Assembly (NCBI RefSeq): GCF_046224405.1
Contig: NZ_JBJXRK010000025.1
Coordinates: 1-32,853, forward strand
DNA length: 32,853 nt
Direction of reading: 5' to 3'
Origin: Gudongella sp046224405
Lineage (GTDB): Bacteria; Bacillota; Clostridia; Tissierellales; Tissierellaceae
Positions within the stretch are counted from its first letter, which is position 1. Each line of letters opens with the position of its first letter. A program made the position numbers and the translations under genes. Below the pieces are notes generated by a model. That model saw only the letters and a program-made list of their open reading frames with translations, ran no database searches and was not told where the DNA came from. Positions 16,502 through 24,979 of the stretch are shown here, in pieces.

Positions 16502-17488
16502 ATGCGAAAATACATACTTAAGAGACTATTGATTTCTGTTGTCCTTTTGTTTTTTGTTTCACTTATAATCTACACCCTGATGAGAAGCATACCCACATCC
16601 TATGTTGAGTCCCAGGCAAGGATTCTTTCCTCAAGACCTGGGTCAAAATCCTACAGTGAGTGGTTGGCACAATTGAACCAGGCATATGGTCTGGATATTG
16701 GAATAATTCCGGGGTTTTTCAAATGGCTTTCTAACGCAATCAGAGGAAACTTTGGGGATTCCTGGGCCTTTAGCGTGCCCGTAACCCAGAAATTTTCAGA
16801 GGTCATCTGGGACTCCTTCATTCTTGGATCGATCGCATTTGTGCTGCAGGTGATGATTTCAATACCATTGGGAATTTTGGCCGCAAGGAAGCAATATAGC
16901 AAGACGGATTATGCCGTCACAGTGGTTGCTCTTCTTGGCATTTCATTGCCCACCTTCTTTTTTGCAACAGTGCTCAAGCTTATATTCTCAGTAGGGCTGG
17001 GATGGTTTGACCTGTATGGAAAGGTGGGACGAAACTACATGCAGTTGGATCCAATGGGTCAATTTCTGGATGTGGCTTCCCACTTTGTACTTCCAATAAT
17101 GACCCTGACAATCATAGGAATAGGAAGCCTTATGAGATACACCAGAACAAACATGCTGGAGGTCCTGAATTCAGACTTCATAAGGACGGCAAGGGCAAAG
17201 GGTCTATCTGAAAAGAGGGTTATAAACTTCCACGCCTTTAGGAACACCCTGATACCAATAGTTACAATTCTTGGGGGATCCCTGCCAGGTCTTTTCGCAG
17301 GAGCCCTGATAACTGAAACCCTTTTCCAAATTCCTGGTATAGGCTACACAGGCTATCTGGCAATGGTTAGTGGGGACATTCCATTCACCATGTTCTACAT
17401 GGTGTTTCTGGCGGTCCTAACCCTTTTGGGAACCCTTATAGCAGATATTCTTTATGCAGTTGTAGACCCAAGGGTCAGAATTAGTTGA
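16502..17488 (+). CDS. oppB: Oligopeptide ABC transporter permease OppB
   Basis: The 328-residue membrane protein has the usual layout of OppB/DppB. TM1 is at about 9-29, followed by an extracytoplasmic stretch with QLNQAYGLDIGIIPGFFKW, then five more membrane helices. The coupling (EAA-like) loop is seen in FIRTARAKGLSEKRVINFHAFRN (about 228-250, in parts), followed by TLFQIPGIGYTGYLAM, typical of the family. With OppC it forms the pore for peptide import. It is preceded by an AGAGGG site and followed 15 bp later by oppC. The stop is TGA, showing that UGA does act as a stop in this genome. Confidence 0.95.
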   Translation: MRKYILKRLLISVVLLFFVSLIIYTLMRSIPTSYVESQARILSSRPGSKSYSEWLAQLNQAYGLDIGIIPGFFKWLSNAIRGNFGDSWAFSVPVTQKFSEVIWDSFILGSIAFVLQVMISIPLGILAARKQYSKTDYAVTVVALLGISLPTFFFATVLKLIFSVGLGWFDLYGKVGRNYMQLDPMGQFLDVASHFVLPIMTLTIIGIGSLMRYTRTNMLEVLNSDFIRTARAKGLSEKRVINFHAFRNTLIPIVTILGGSLPGLFAGALITETLFQIPGIGYTGYLAMVSGDIPFTMFYMVFLAVLTLLGTLIADILYAVVDPRVRIS

Positions 17489-17503
17489 TGGAGGTGATGT
17501 GAC

Positions 17504-19279
17504 ATGACAGATAGCAGCAATGAGTTGACTAAGAAAAAAGAGGAGCTTAAAGATAAGGGCCACATCAGCAGCTCCAGGGAACTTGGGGATGAGCAGAGGG
17601 TAAGGGTCCTTTCACCGGGGATGCTTGTTGTAAAAAGGTTTATCAGGAACAGGCTTGCAATAATAGGTCTTGTAATAATATCATTCATGTTCTTGTTTTC
17701 ATTTCTTGGGGGTATTTTAAGTCCGTATGATGAGACTCAGGTTTTCAAGCATATTGGGACCATGTCAAAGGAATACGCAAGCGTAACCCACAATGAGGTG
17801 TATAGGTTCACTGGAGTACAGGATTCAAACTACACCGGTGCTGCCCATTCACAGTTTGTTCTGGCAAGAAATGCCGGAAGGGATTCTTTTTCACATGGTG
17901 AAGATGAGTACTACATTTCAGAGGAGGCCAATGACCTGTATAGGGTGTTTACATCCATACCAATTGCAACAATTCTTAATTTTCGTGGGGTGATGTCTGT
18001 TAATCCAATGGAGGGGGAATCCATTCCCCCTGAGCTTGAAGCAACAGCTAAATTGACACTTGACAACAGAGAAGCTCAATTCCTTCTTGAGGGAGAAGTG
18101 TACACCATAAGACAAAGTGGACGGGAGTACATACTGGGTAGGACAGAGCCTGTTGCTGTGGAGTCAAAGTATATAATTGATCCTGCAGAGGCAGATGCAG
18201 ATATAGACTATGAATTCGCTTATGAGTCTGAAATAGCCTTTAGAGCTGGAAATGTCGATTCCTTTGAAGCTGGAGGAATCAAATATCAGATTGAGAGGGA
18301 AGAAAATCTGGGGGTCATATATAGGGAAGACGGTGGAAATATGGAGGAATATGCAATAATTTCAAGGCTTTCAATTCAGCCAATTTCTCAGGACGTGTTT
18401 CTGACTGTGGATTTCAAGAAAGCCTTGAGCAATGCAATTGAAAACAGGGAAAGGTCCTTCCTGTTTCCTGATCTCCAAGGAAATGAGAAAGAGTATGAGC
18501 TATCAAGACTTAATAATGTTTATACAGTAAAGACAGAAACGGAAACACACCTGATATCCATACATGAACAACCCTCATGGGAGCATTGGCTGGGAACGGA
18601 CAAGCATGGAATGGATGTCCTTACAAGACTGATGTATGGAGGAAGAATCTCCCTTACAATAGGCTTTATTGTAGTCCTACTGGAGTCCATTCTTGGAATC
18701 ATCATGGGAGGTCTAGCCGGGTATTTCGGGAAATGGGTTGACATGTTAATAATGCGTATAGTTGACGTGTTCAACTGCATACCCTTCCTCCCGCTTCTGA
18801 TCATACTTGGAGCGGTGATGGACCAGCTTGAGGTTGCACCTCAGCTTAGAATATACTTTCTGATGCTAATACTTGGTCTAATGAGCTGGCCAGGTATAGC
18901 AAGAATGGTAAGGGGACAGATTCTCTCCCTTAGGGAGCAGGAGTTCATGCTGGCAGCTGAAGCAACTGGAATTTCCGTTTCCAGAAGAATTTTCAAGCAC
19001 CTGATACCAAATGTCATTCCTCAGCTTATAGTGTTTGCAACAATGGGACTTGGCAGTGTAATACTTTATGAATCAACCCTGAGCTTCCTGGGTCTAGGTG
19101 TAAAATTCCCTCTTGCATCATGGGGAAACATAATAAGCGGTGTATCCACAGCCTATGAGATGACCAACTTCTGGTTTGTCTGGATACCGGCCGGGATGCT
19201 GATTCTCCTTACTGTATTGGGCTTTAACTTTGTCGGCGATGGACTCAGGGATGCATTTGACCCCAAGATGAAACGGTAG
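17504..19279 (+). CDS. oppC: Oligopeptide ABC transporter permease OppC with large extracytoplasmic insert
   Basis: The ends are ordinary OppC. A cytoplasmic N-terminus and TM1 (about 50-70) precede ILSPYDETQVF. From about 357 the normal core begins with EHWLGTDKHGMDVLTRLMYGGRIS (in parts), then five helices and the coupling loop AAEATGISVSRRIFKHLIPN. Total length is 591, against about 300 for most OppC. The extra 280 residues lie between TM1 and the HWLGTD motif, on the outer face. They hold about four degenerate repeats of a SF..G..Y.I......Y.V pattern, near 127-149, 192-211, 252-273 and 318-342. The insert could contact the binding protein, peptides or the wall; this is inference. It lies 15 bp after oppB and 7 bp before oppD. 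Confidence 0.92.
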   Translation: MTDSSNELTKKKEELKDKGHISSSRELGDEQRVRVLSPGMLVVKRFIRNRLAIIGLVIISFMFLFSFLGGILSPYDETQVFKHIGTMSKEYASVTHNEVYRFTGVQDSNYTGAAHSQFVLARNAGRDSFSHGEDEYYISEEANDLYRVFTSIPIATILNFRGVMSVNPMEGESIPPELEATAKLTLDNREAQFLLEGEVYTIRQSGREYILGRTEPVAVESKYIIDPAEADADIDYEFAYESEIAFRAGNVDSFEAGGIKYQIEREENLGVIYREDGGNMEEYAIISRLSIQPISQDVFLTVDFKKALSNAIENRERSFLFPDLQGNEKEYELSRLNNVYTVKTETETHLISIHEQPSWEHWLGTDKHGMDVLTRLMYGGRISLTIGFIVVLLESILGIIMGGLAGYFGKWVDMLIMRIVDVFNCIPFLPLLIILGAVMDQLEVAPQLRIYFLMLILGLMSWPGIARMVRGQILSLREQEFMLAAEATGISVSRRIFKHLIPNVIPQLIVFATMGLGSVILYESTLSFLGLGVKFPLASWGNIISGVSTAYEMTNFWFVWIPAGMLILLTVLGFNFVGDGLRDAFDPKMKR

Positions 19280-19286
19280 GTGAGAC

Positions 19287-20507
19287 ATGGACAAGAACAA
19301 GGGATTTTTTGATAGATTCAAAAGCATAGGAAGAGGATTAGGTAAATATAACGGCAAAAACATACCTAAGAGTGTCAATTACCTGTCTGCCAAGGAGCTT
19401 AGGATTATTTCAAAGGAAAACAGAAAAATCACCGAGGAGCTTGAACTCAAAAGAAATAGGGTTGGAGTTTCCGAGTCTGAGTATCGGACAACAATGAAGA
19501 ATCCTGACAATATACTTGAAATAGAAAACCTCCACACCTACTTCTTTACAGACATTGGAGTTGTAAAGGCGGTTGATGGAGTTTCCTTCAATGTTCCCAA
19601 GGGAAAGACGGTTGGTGTTGTAGGTGAGTCAGGATGTGGGAAATCAGTGACTTCACTATCAATAATGCATCTTGTGCAAAGACCTCAGGGTCAGATTGTG
19701 GAGGGTGAAATAAGATTTGACTCAGGGGATATGATCTATGACATTGCAAAGACTCCCACTGACAGAATGCAAAAGCTTAGGGGAAACCAGATTTCCATGA
19801 TATTTCAGGAGCCCATGACAAGCCTTAACCCGGTTTTCAAGGTGGGTATGCAGATTGATGAGGTAATTGAGCTCCACAATAGCCACATGACAAAGGATCA
19901 GGTTAGACAACGGACATTAGAGATGATAGAGATGGTTGGCATAGCAGATTCGGGAGGAGTATATGAAATGTATCCCCATGAGCTGTCGGGAGGGATGAGA
20001 CAGAGGGCGATGATAGCCATGGCACTTGCATGCAGTCCCAAACTGATAATTGCCGATGAACCCACAACAGCCCTGGATGTAACAATACAGGCCCAGATCA
20101 TGGACCTTTTAAGGACCTTGAAGGACCAAATAAACAGCAGCATCATGCTTATCACCCATGACCTTGGTGTAATTGCTGAAATGGCAGATTATGTGGTTGT
20201 AATGTACGCAGGAAGGGTTGTAGAGCAGGGAAGTGCAAGGGATATATTCTACAATCCACTTCATCCTTATACTGTTGGTCTCATGGCCTCAAAGCCAGGA
20301 AAGGACAAGAAGGTTGAAAGGCTTTACAGCATCCCGGGTTCGGTGCCAAATCCCATAGACATGCCAAATTACTGCTATTTCAAGGATAGGTGTGACAGAG
20401 CATTTGAAGCCTGCGAAGGAGAGTATCCTCCGACATTTTCAATAAGCGAAACACATAGGGTAGCCTGCTACCACTACGCAAACGGAGGAGGTGGGATCCG
20501 TGACTGA
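19287..20507 (+). CDS. oppD: Oligopeptide ABC transporter ATP-binding protein OppD
   Basis: The 406-residue ATPase contains Walker A GESGCGKS (113-120), the Q-loop in FQEPMTSL, the signature LSGGM (233-237) and Walker B LIIADEP (253-259). It ends with the C-terminal oligopeptide-transporter domain whose cysteines (NYCYFKDRC...CEG) are typical of OppD/OppF. A basic, non-conserved N-terminal extension of about 75 residues precedes the first strand of the ABC domain, so it is longer than the usual 320-350. The ATG at 19287 has a TAGGTGAG site. Its stop overlaps the start of oppF. Confidence 0.95.
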   Translation: MDKNKGFFDRFKSIGRGLGKYNGKNIPKSVNYLSAKELRIISKENRKITEELELKRNRVGVSESEYRTTMKNPDNILEIENLHTYFFTDIGVVKAVDGVSFNVPKGKTVGVVGESGCGKSVTSLSIMHLVQRPQGQIVEGEIRFDSGDMIYDIAKTPTDRMQKLRGNQISMIFQEPMTSLNPVFKVGMQIDEVIELHNSHMTKDQVRQRTLEMIEMVGIADSGGVYEMYPHELSGGMRQRAMIAMALACSPKLIIADEPTTALDVTIQAQIMDLLRTLKDQINSSIMLITHDLGVIAEMADYVVVMYAGRVVEQGSARDIFYNPLHPYTVGLMASKPGKDKKVERLYSIPGSVPNPIDMPNYCYFKDRCDRAFEACEGEYPPTFSISETHRVACYHYANGGGGIRD

Positions 20508-21504
20508 AGCCGGATTGGCAGCAAGAATGCCATTTGAAAGCAGAGATGATATAATCCAGGTTAGGGACCTTAAAAAATACTATCCCATATCAGGAGGCCT
20601 GCTATCAAGGGTTAAGGGATATGTAAAGGCTGTTGACGATGTCAGCTTTAACATCAGAAAAGGATCGACCATGGGACTTGTAGGTGAGTCAGGCTGCGGA
20701 AAGACCACTATCGGGAAGACCATCCTGAGGCTGACCGACAAAACAGAGGGCTCGGTTAAATTTGACGGAATTGAGATTCACGACCTTAACAAGCAGGACC
20801 TCAGGGCCCTTAGACCAAGGATACAGATAATATTCCAGGACCCTTACTCCAGCCTTTCACCCAGAATGCCTGTTGGAGAGATAATTGGGGAGGCTGTAAG
20901 GGAAAGAAAATTGGTGCCCCCTGAAGAATTTGACGATTATATAACAAAGATAATGGAAGATTGTGGTCTTCAGGAATACCACAAGGACAGGTATCCCCAC
21001 GAATTTTCTGGAGGTCAGAGACAGAGGATCTGTATTGCAAGGGCACTTGCCCTTAACCCGGATTTCATTGTTTGCGACGAACCTGTGTCGGCACTGGATG
21101 TATCAATACAGGCACAGATCATAAATCTTTTGAAGGACCTTCAGGAAAAGTACAACCTTACATATCTTTTTATCTCCCATGACCTTTCAGTTGTAGAGCA
21201 CATATCAGATACTGTTGGGGTAATGTATTTGGGAAACCTTGTGGAGTACTCCAAGAAGGAGACTGTTTTCAGCAATCCATTGCATCCATACACAAAAGCC
21301 CTTTTTAGTGCCATACCTGTGCAGGATCCGGATGCAAAAGGAGAGAGGATAATACTTGAGGGAAGCATTCCATCCCCTTCAAATCCACCTTCGGGCTGCA
21401 AGTTTCACACAAGGTGCAGCTACTGCATGGATGTGTGCAGGGAGATCATGCCAGAGATGAAGATGGTGGAGGAAGGTCATGAGGTAGCCTGTCACCTTTA
21501 CTAA
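20500..21504 (+). CDS. oppF: Oligopeptide ABC transporter ATP-binding protein OppF
   Basis: The second ATPase of the importer, 334 residues from the GTG at 20500. It has Walker A GESGCGKT (62-69), signature FSGGQ (169-173), Walker B FIVCDEP (189-195), and a C-terminal cysteine-containing segment GCKFHTRCSYC. I choose GTG 20500 because GGAGGAGGTG lies six bases upstream; the in-frame GTG at 20491 sits inside that ribosome site. The start overlaps the oppD stop by eight bases (GTGACTGA), so the two ATPases are translationally coupled. Confidence 0.93.
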   Translation: MTEAGLAARMPFESRDDIIQVRDLKKYYPISGGLLSRVKGYVKAVDDVSFNIRKGSTMGLVGESGCGKTTIGKTILRLTDKTEGSVKFDGIEIHDLNKQDLRALRPRIQIIFQDPYSSLSPRMPVGEIIGEAVRERKLVPPEEFDDYITKIMEDCGLQEYHKDRYPHEFSGGQRQRICIARALALNPDFIVCDEPVSALDVSIQAQIINLLKDLQEKYNLTYLFISHDLSVVEHISDTVGVMYLGNLVEYSKKETVFSNPLHPYTKALFSAIPVQDPDAKGERIILEGSIPSPSNPPSGCKFHTRCSYCMDVCREIMPEMKMVEEGHEVACHLY

Positions 21505-21518
21505 AGGAGAAGATTAAA

Positions 21519-21779
21519 ATGAACGGGAAAAATGATTTTAATGATGACCAAAGAGTTGTTGCACCCATGAATATAGAAGGTGCCCCCTGGTTTGTAAGGA
21601 GCAGGGATGAAAGCAAGAAGGATACAGGAATATTCATGGGTGAAATGGAAGACCTTAAGGGGAAGGACCTCTTCAGACTGATGAGCTATGCTGTTTTTGC
21701 AGGACTTTCAGTTGCAATGGTATTCATAGTCGCATATTTTCTGTTCATAATGTTTGCACTAAATGTTTGGTTTAAATGA
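21519..21779 (+). CDS. Small single-pass membrane protein at the end of the opp operon
   Basis: I do not recognise this 86-residue protein. It has a hydrophilic N-terminus containing VAPMNIEGAPWF (about 14-25), a charged middle and one membrane helix near 57-82, ending in NVWFK. By the positive-inside rule the orientation is ambiguous. It has a good AAAGGAGAAG site, lies 14 bp after oppF and ends before the operon terminator, so it is cotranscribed with the transporter and may be an accessory subunit. The aromatic VAPMNIEG.PWF block looks like a conserved element rather than linker. Confidence 0.75.
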   Translation: MNGKNDFNDDQRVVAPMNIEGAPWFVRSRDESKKDTGIFMGEMEDLKGKDLFRLMSYAVFAGLSVAMVFIVAYFLFIMFALNVWFK

Positions 21780-21808
21780 AACCAAAATTATATTTGTGAA
21801 GAGCCAAG

Positions 21809-21838
21809 GACGCTTCCATCATCTGGAGGTGTCTTTTT
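21809..21838 (+). terminator. Terminator of the opp operon
   Basis: A 9-bp stem (21809-21817 with 21825-21833, two G-U pairs) with a seven-base loop is followed by TTTTT. Confidence 0.85.
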
Positions 21839-21869
21839 CGTAGGAAGTGGGGTTAGCCACTATTTTGGT

Positions 21870-21932
21870 TTGACAATTGTCAGTATGCATGCTATCATTT
21901 ACTTACACACAGACCCCCGGGGAGGGGGTGTA
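21870..21932 (+). promoter_or_regulatory. copA promoter and CsoR-like operator
   Basis: TTGACA (21870-21875), a 17-bp spacer and TATCAT (21893-21898) give a near-consensus promoter with start near 21905. At 21904-21932 lies an inverted repeat, TACAC...CCCCC...GGGGG.GTGTA, of the G/C-tract type bound by CsoR. It covers the start site, so the csoR product encoded downstream would repress the operon until Cu(I) binds. Confidence 0.75.
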
Positions 21933-21948
21933 AAGAAAGGATGATACC

Positions 21949-24315
21949 ATGGCAAACAAAAGGCTAACGGTGGATGTTGTGGGAATGACCTGTGCCGCAT
22001 GCTCGGCAAGGATTGAAAAGTCTCTGTCAAAGCTTGAGGGAATTGACAAGGCCAATGTAAACCTATCCACCAACAAGGCTACAGTAAGTTACGATGACGA
22101 AAAACTCCACAAGGGTGATATAGTAAAGACCATTGAGAAGGCGGGATATCAGGTTCCGCCTGAGAAACGAACACTTCTGGTAGAAGGAATGACATGAAGT
22201 TCCTGTTCAGCAAGGGTGGAGAAAGCCCTAAACAAACTGGAAGGAGTCACTTCAGCAAATGTTAATCTGTCAACCAACAAGGCGGTTGTGGAGTTCCCAT
22301 CCGGCATCTTGGAGGATTCACAGATTATTGCAGCCATAGAGAAGGCTGGCTACAAGGCTGAAATTGAAAGGGATGCATCCTCTGACAGGGAGAAGGAACT
22401 GAGGGAAAAGGAAATCAAATCCCTGAAGAGGTCCTTTATAATCTCTGCCATATTAACCTTGCCCCTATTCTCGGCCATGTTCTTTCATATGGCAGGTCAG
22501 ATGAATATCCTGACAAACGGATATTTTCAGTGGGCACTGGCAACGCCTGTACAGTTCCTTATTGGTGCCAGGTTCTACAAGGGGGCCTACAAGTCCCTAA
22601 GGGGTGGAGGAGCAAATATGGATGTTCTTATTGCAATGGGAACCTCCGCAGCATACTTCTACAGTGTATACAACATATTCGCAGGAGTTCATGAGTACTA
22701 CTTTGAGGCATCTGCAGTAATAATTACCCTGATCCTTCTAGGAAAGACCTTTGAGGCGGTCGCAAAGGGCAAGACCTCCGAAGCGATCAAGAAGCTTATG
22801 GGTCTTCAGCCCAAGACGGCAAGGGTTCTCAAGGATGGTGAAGAGAAGGAGATCCCCATTGAGAATCTGCAGATCGGGGATGTAATAATCGTCAAGCCAG
22901 GAGAGAGGGTACCGGTTGACGGTGTTATAGTTCAAGGAAGCTCATCCCTTGATGAATCAATGATCACAGGTGAAAGCATACCTGTTGACAAGGGAGAGGG
23001 AGACCAGGTGGTAGGTGCCACAATAAACAAGTTTGGATCCTTCAGGTTTGAGGCACAAAAAATCGGAAAGGACACTGTGCTGTCACAGATTATAAAGCTA
23101 GTTGAGGACGCGCAGGGCTCCAAGGCTCCTGTTCAAAGACTTGCAGACAAGATATCCGGGATATTTGTACCTGTTGTCATAGTGATTGCCTTGATCACCT
23201 TCCTGGCCTTCAACTTTATTGACAGTTTCAATACAGGACTGATAAATGCGGTGGCAATACTTGTAATAGCATGTCCCTGCGCCTTGGGACTTGCCACTCC
23301 AACCGCCATCATGGTTGGTACCGGAAAGGGAGCGGAAAACGGAATCCTGATAAAGTCAGGAGAGCATCTTGAAAGAGCCCATAAGATGGATTCAATAATA
23401 TTCGACAAGACTGGAACAATAACAAAAGGAAAGCCTGATGTAACAGATATAGCAAGCTTTGGCGAAGACCGGGATGAGATCTTAAGGATAGCGGCTTCAG
23501 TGGAGAAGACCTCGGAGCATCCCCTTGGAGAGGCAATTGTAAAGAAGGCTGAAGAAGAGGGATTGGCCTTAAGTGAAGCTGACAGCTTCTCTGCTGTTCC
23601 AGGAAAGGGCTTGAAGGCAATCTTTGAAGGTAAGGATGTTCTAATCGGAAACAGGAAGCTGATGCTTGAGAACCATATTGATATTTCAGATAAGGAAAAG
23701 GATATTGAGAAGCTTGAAAGGGAAGGAAAGACAGCAATGCTCCTTTCGGTTGCCGGGAAGCTTGCAGGGATAATAGCTGTTGCTGACGGAATCAAGGAAA
23801 CCTCCCATGCAGCAATCAAGGAGCTTCAGAGCATGGGCCTAAAGGTGTTCATGATAACTGGGGACAACGAAAGGACAGCAAGGGCAATAGGGGCCCAGGT
23901 TGGAATAGATAATATTCTCGCGGATGTTCTTCCCGAGGACAAGGCTACTGAGGTGGAGAAACTTAAGTCCCAAGGGATGCATGTGGGGATGGTTGGAGAT
24001 GGAATAAACGATGCTCCGGCACTTGCAGCGGCAGATGTGGGATTTGCAATTGGAACTGGTACGGATGTGGCCATGGAGGCAGCAGACATAACCCTTATGA
24101 GAGGAGATCTTGGGGGTATTGTGACCGCCATGAGACTGAGTCACAAAACCATGAAGACCATAAAGCAGAACCTTTTCTGGGCCTTCTTCTACAATACCCT
24201 TGGAATACCATTTGCGGCCCTTGGATTCCTTAATCCCATGGTTGCTGGAGCTGCAATGGCATTCAGTTCAGTATCAGTTGTATCAAACTCGTTAAGACTA
24301 AGAAATTTCAAATAA
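21949..24315 (+). CDS. copA: Cu(I)-exporting P-type ATPase CopA, predicted selenoprotein (Sec83)
   Basis: Read through one UGA, this is a 788-residue P1B-type ATPase. HMA domain 1 (about 5-72) has GMTCAAC with C15 and C18. HMA domain 2 (about 76-145) has GMT-Sec-SSC, where UGA at 22195-22197 takes the place of the first metal-binding cysteine (Sec83) and C86 is kept. Then come TGES (340-343), the membrane CPC copper motif (442-444), the phosphorylated aspartate in DKTGT (D486), SEHPLG (522-527) and GDGINDAP (683-690). The helices carry the YN pair near 748-749, typical of Cu(I) pumps. The frame is intact for 705 codons after the UGA, and a bSECIS-like hairpin follows it. A standard gene caller would split it into 21949-22197 and 22216-24315. 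A nonsense mutation is the alternative; the exact Cys position argues against it. Confidence 0.85.
22213..22229 (+). other. Candidate bSECIS hairpin for CopA Sec83
   Basis: A 5-bp stem AGGGT/GCCCT (one G-U) with the loop GGAGAAA lies inside the coding region. The loop begins 20 nt after the UGA and has G in its first two positions, both within the known limits for bacterial selenocysteine insertion elements. The stem is short, so this is supporting evidence only. Confidence 0.55.
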
Positions 24316-24331
24316 ATAGGAGGAGATAATA

Positions 24332-24538
24332 ATGAAAAAAACAATGATGGTGGAAGGCATGAGCTGTGGACATTGTGAAATGGCAGTAAAGAACTCTTTG
24401 AAGGAAGTTGAGGGAGTTCAGGAGGTGCAGGTTGACCTGGCAACAGGTAAGGTGGAAGTTCAGGGAGATAACCTGTTGGACAAGCTTCTGATGGAGGCGG
24501 TTGACGAAGCAGGCTACTCGGTAAAAGAGATTGGATAG
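24332..24538 (+). CDS. copZ: Copper chaperone CopZ
   Basis: The 68-residue protein is a single HMA domain with the metal-binding GMSCGHC (C12, C15). The usual beta-alpha-beta-beta-alpha-beta pattern is seen, and the C-terminal DEAGYSV matches the family. It carries Cu(I) to the CopA metal-binding domains and to CsoR. It lies 16 bp after copA with AGGAGGAGATAAT as ribosome site. Unlike HMA2 of CopA, its first cysteine is encoded normally (TGT), which makes a useful contrast. Its stop overlaps the csoR ribosome site. Confidence 0.93.
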   Translation: MKKTMMVEGMSCGHCEMAVKNSLKEVEGVQEVQVDLATGKVEVQGDNLLDKLLMEAVDEAGYSVKEIG

Positions 24539-24550
24539 GAGGAAGCCAAG

Positions 24551-24820
24551 GTGAACCAGGGGAAGGAAACAGCACTTAAAAAGCTTAGAACCGTTAGGGG
24601 ACAGGTAGATGGAATAATCAGGATGATAGAAGAGGACAGGTATTGCGTTGACATTTCAACTCAGATACTTTCCATAATCGGTCTCTTGAAAAAGGCCAAC
24701 ATAGATGTACTGAACGGTCACATCAGAACCTGTGTGGCGGATGCCATCCTGGAAGGTGAGGAGCAGGGAGAGGAAAAGATAGACGAGATAATCAACATAA
24801 TTGATAAGTATATTAAGTAA
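24551..24820 (+). CDS. csoR: Copper-sensing repressor CsoR
   Basis: The 89-residue all-helical protein belongs to the CsoR/RcnR (DUF156) family. It shows the Cu(I) ligand set C32, H57 and C61 (RYCVD and NGHIRTCV), which assigns it to copper sensors rather than to RcnR or FrmR. It starts with GTG, supported by AGGAGGAAG at 24537-24545, which overlaps the copZ stop. As the last gene of copA-copZ-csoR, it closes a feedback loop on the operator upstream of copA. The N-terminal LRTVRGQVDGIIRMIEE helix with its basic residues is the family DNA-binding face. Confidence 0.92.
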   Translation: MNQGKETALKKLRTVRGQVDGIIRMIEEDRYCVDISTQILSIIGLLKKANIDVLNGHIRTCVADAILEGEEQGEEKIDEIINIIDKYIK

Positions 24821-24826
24821 ATCAAG

Positions 24827-24866
24827 CCCTGCCGGGGAAAGCAATTCCGGCAGGGTTAATTTTTTT
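24827..24866 (+). terminator. Terminator of the cop operon
   Basis: A perfect 9-bp GC-rich stem (24827-24835 with 24847-24855) with an 11-nt loop is followed by TTAATTTTTTT. Confidence 0.92.
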
Positions 24867-24888
24867 GTGTTGACAGGGTATAATAATA

Positions 24889-24946
24889 TTGTAATTCTTA
24901 CAGAAATTTAATATAATATAATCAACAAAGGTCAAAGAAGGTCAAA
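24889..24946 (+). promoter_or_regulatory. Heat-shock promoter with CtsR operator
   Basis: TTGTAA (24889-24894), a 17-bp spacer and TATAAT (24912-24917) place the start near 24924. The tandem heptamer GGTCAAA-GAA-GGTCAAA at 24930-24946 matches the CtsR consensus RGTCAAANANRGTCAAA exactly. CtsR bound there would block early transcription of dnaJ-like and clpB. No CtsR gene is in the window. Confidence 0.88.
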
Positions 24947-24979
24947 TAAATATTGAACCATTGGGATGGAGATGATTTT

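Noticed and set aside
22195..22216. copA as a pseudogene split by a nonsense codon
   Set aside because: The stop is UGA, not UAA or UAG, lies exactly at a metal-binding cysteine codon, has a bSECIS-like hairpin after it, and the rest of the gene shows no decay.
23133..23819. Antisense open frame (228 codons) across copA
   Set aside because: Shadow frame of copA; composition and lack of start signals argue against a gene.
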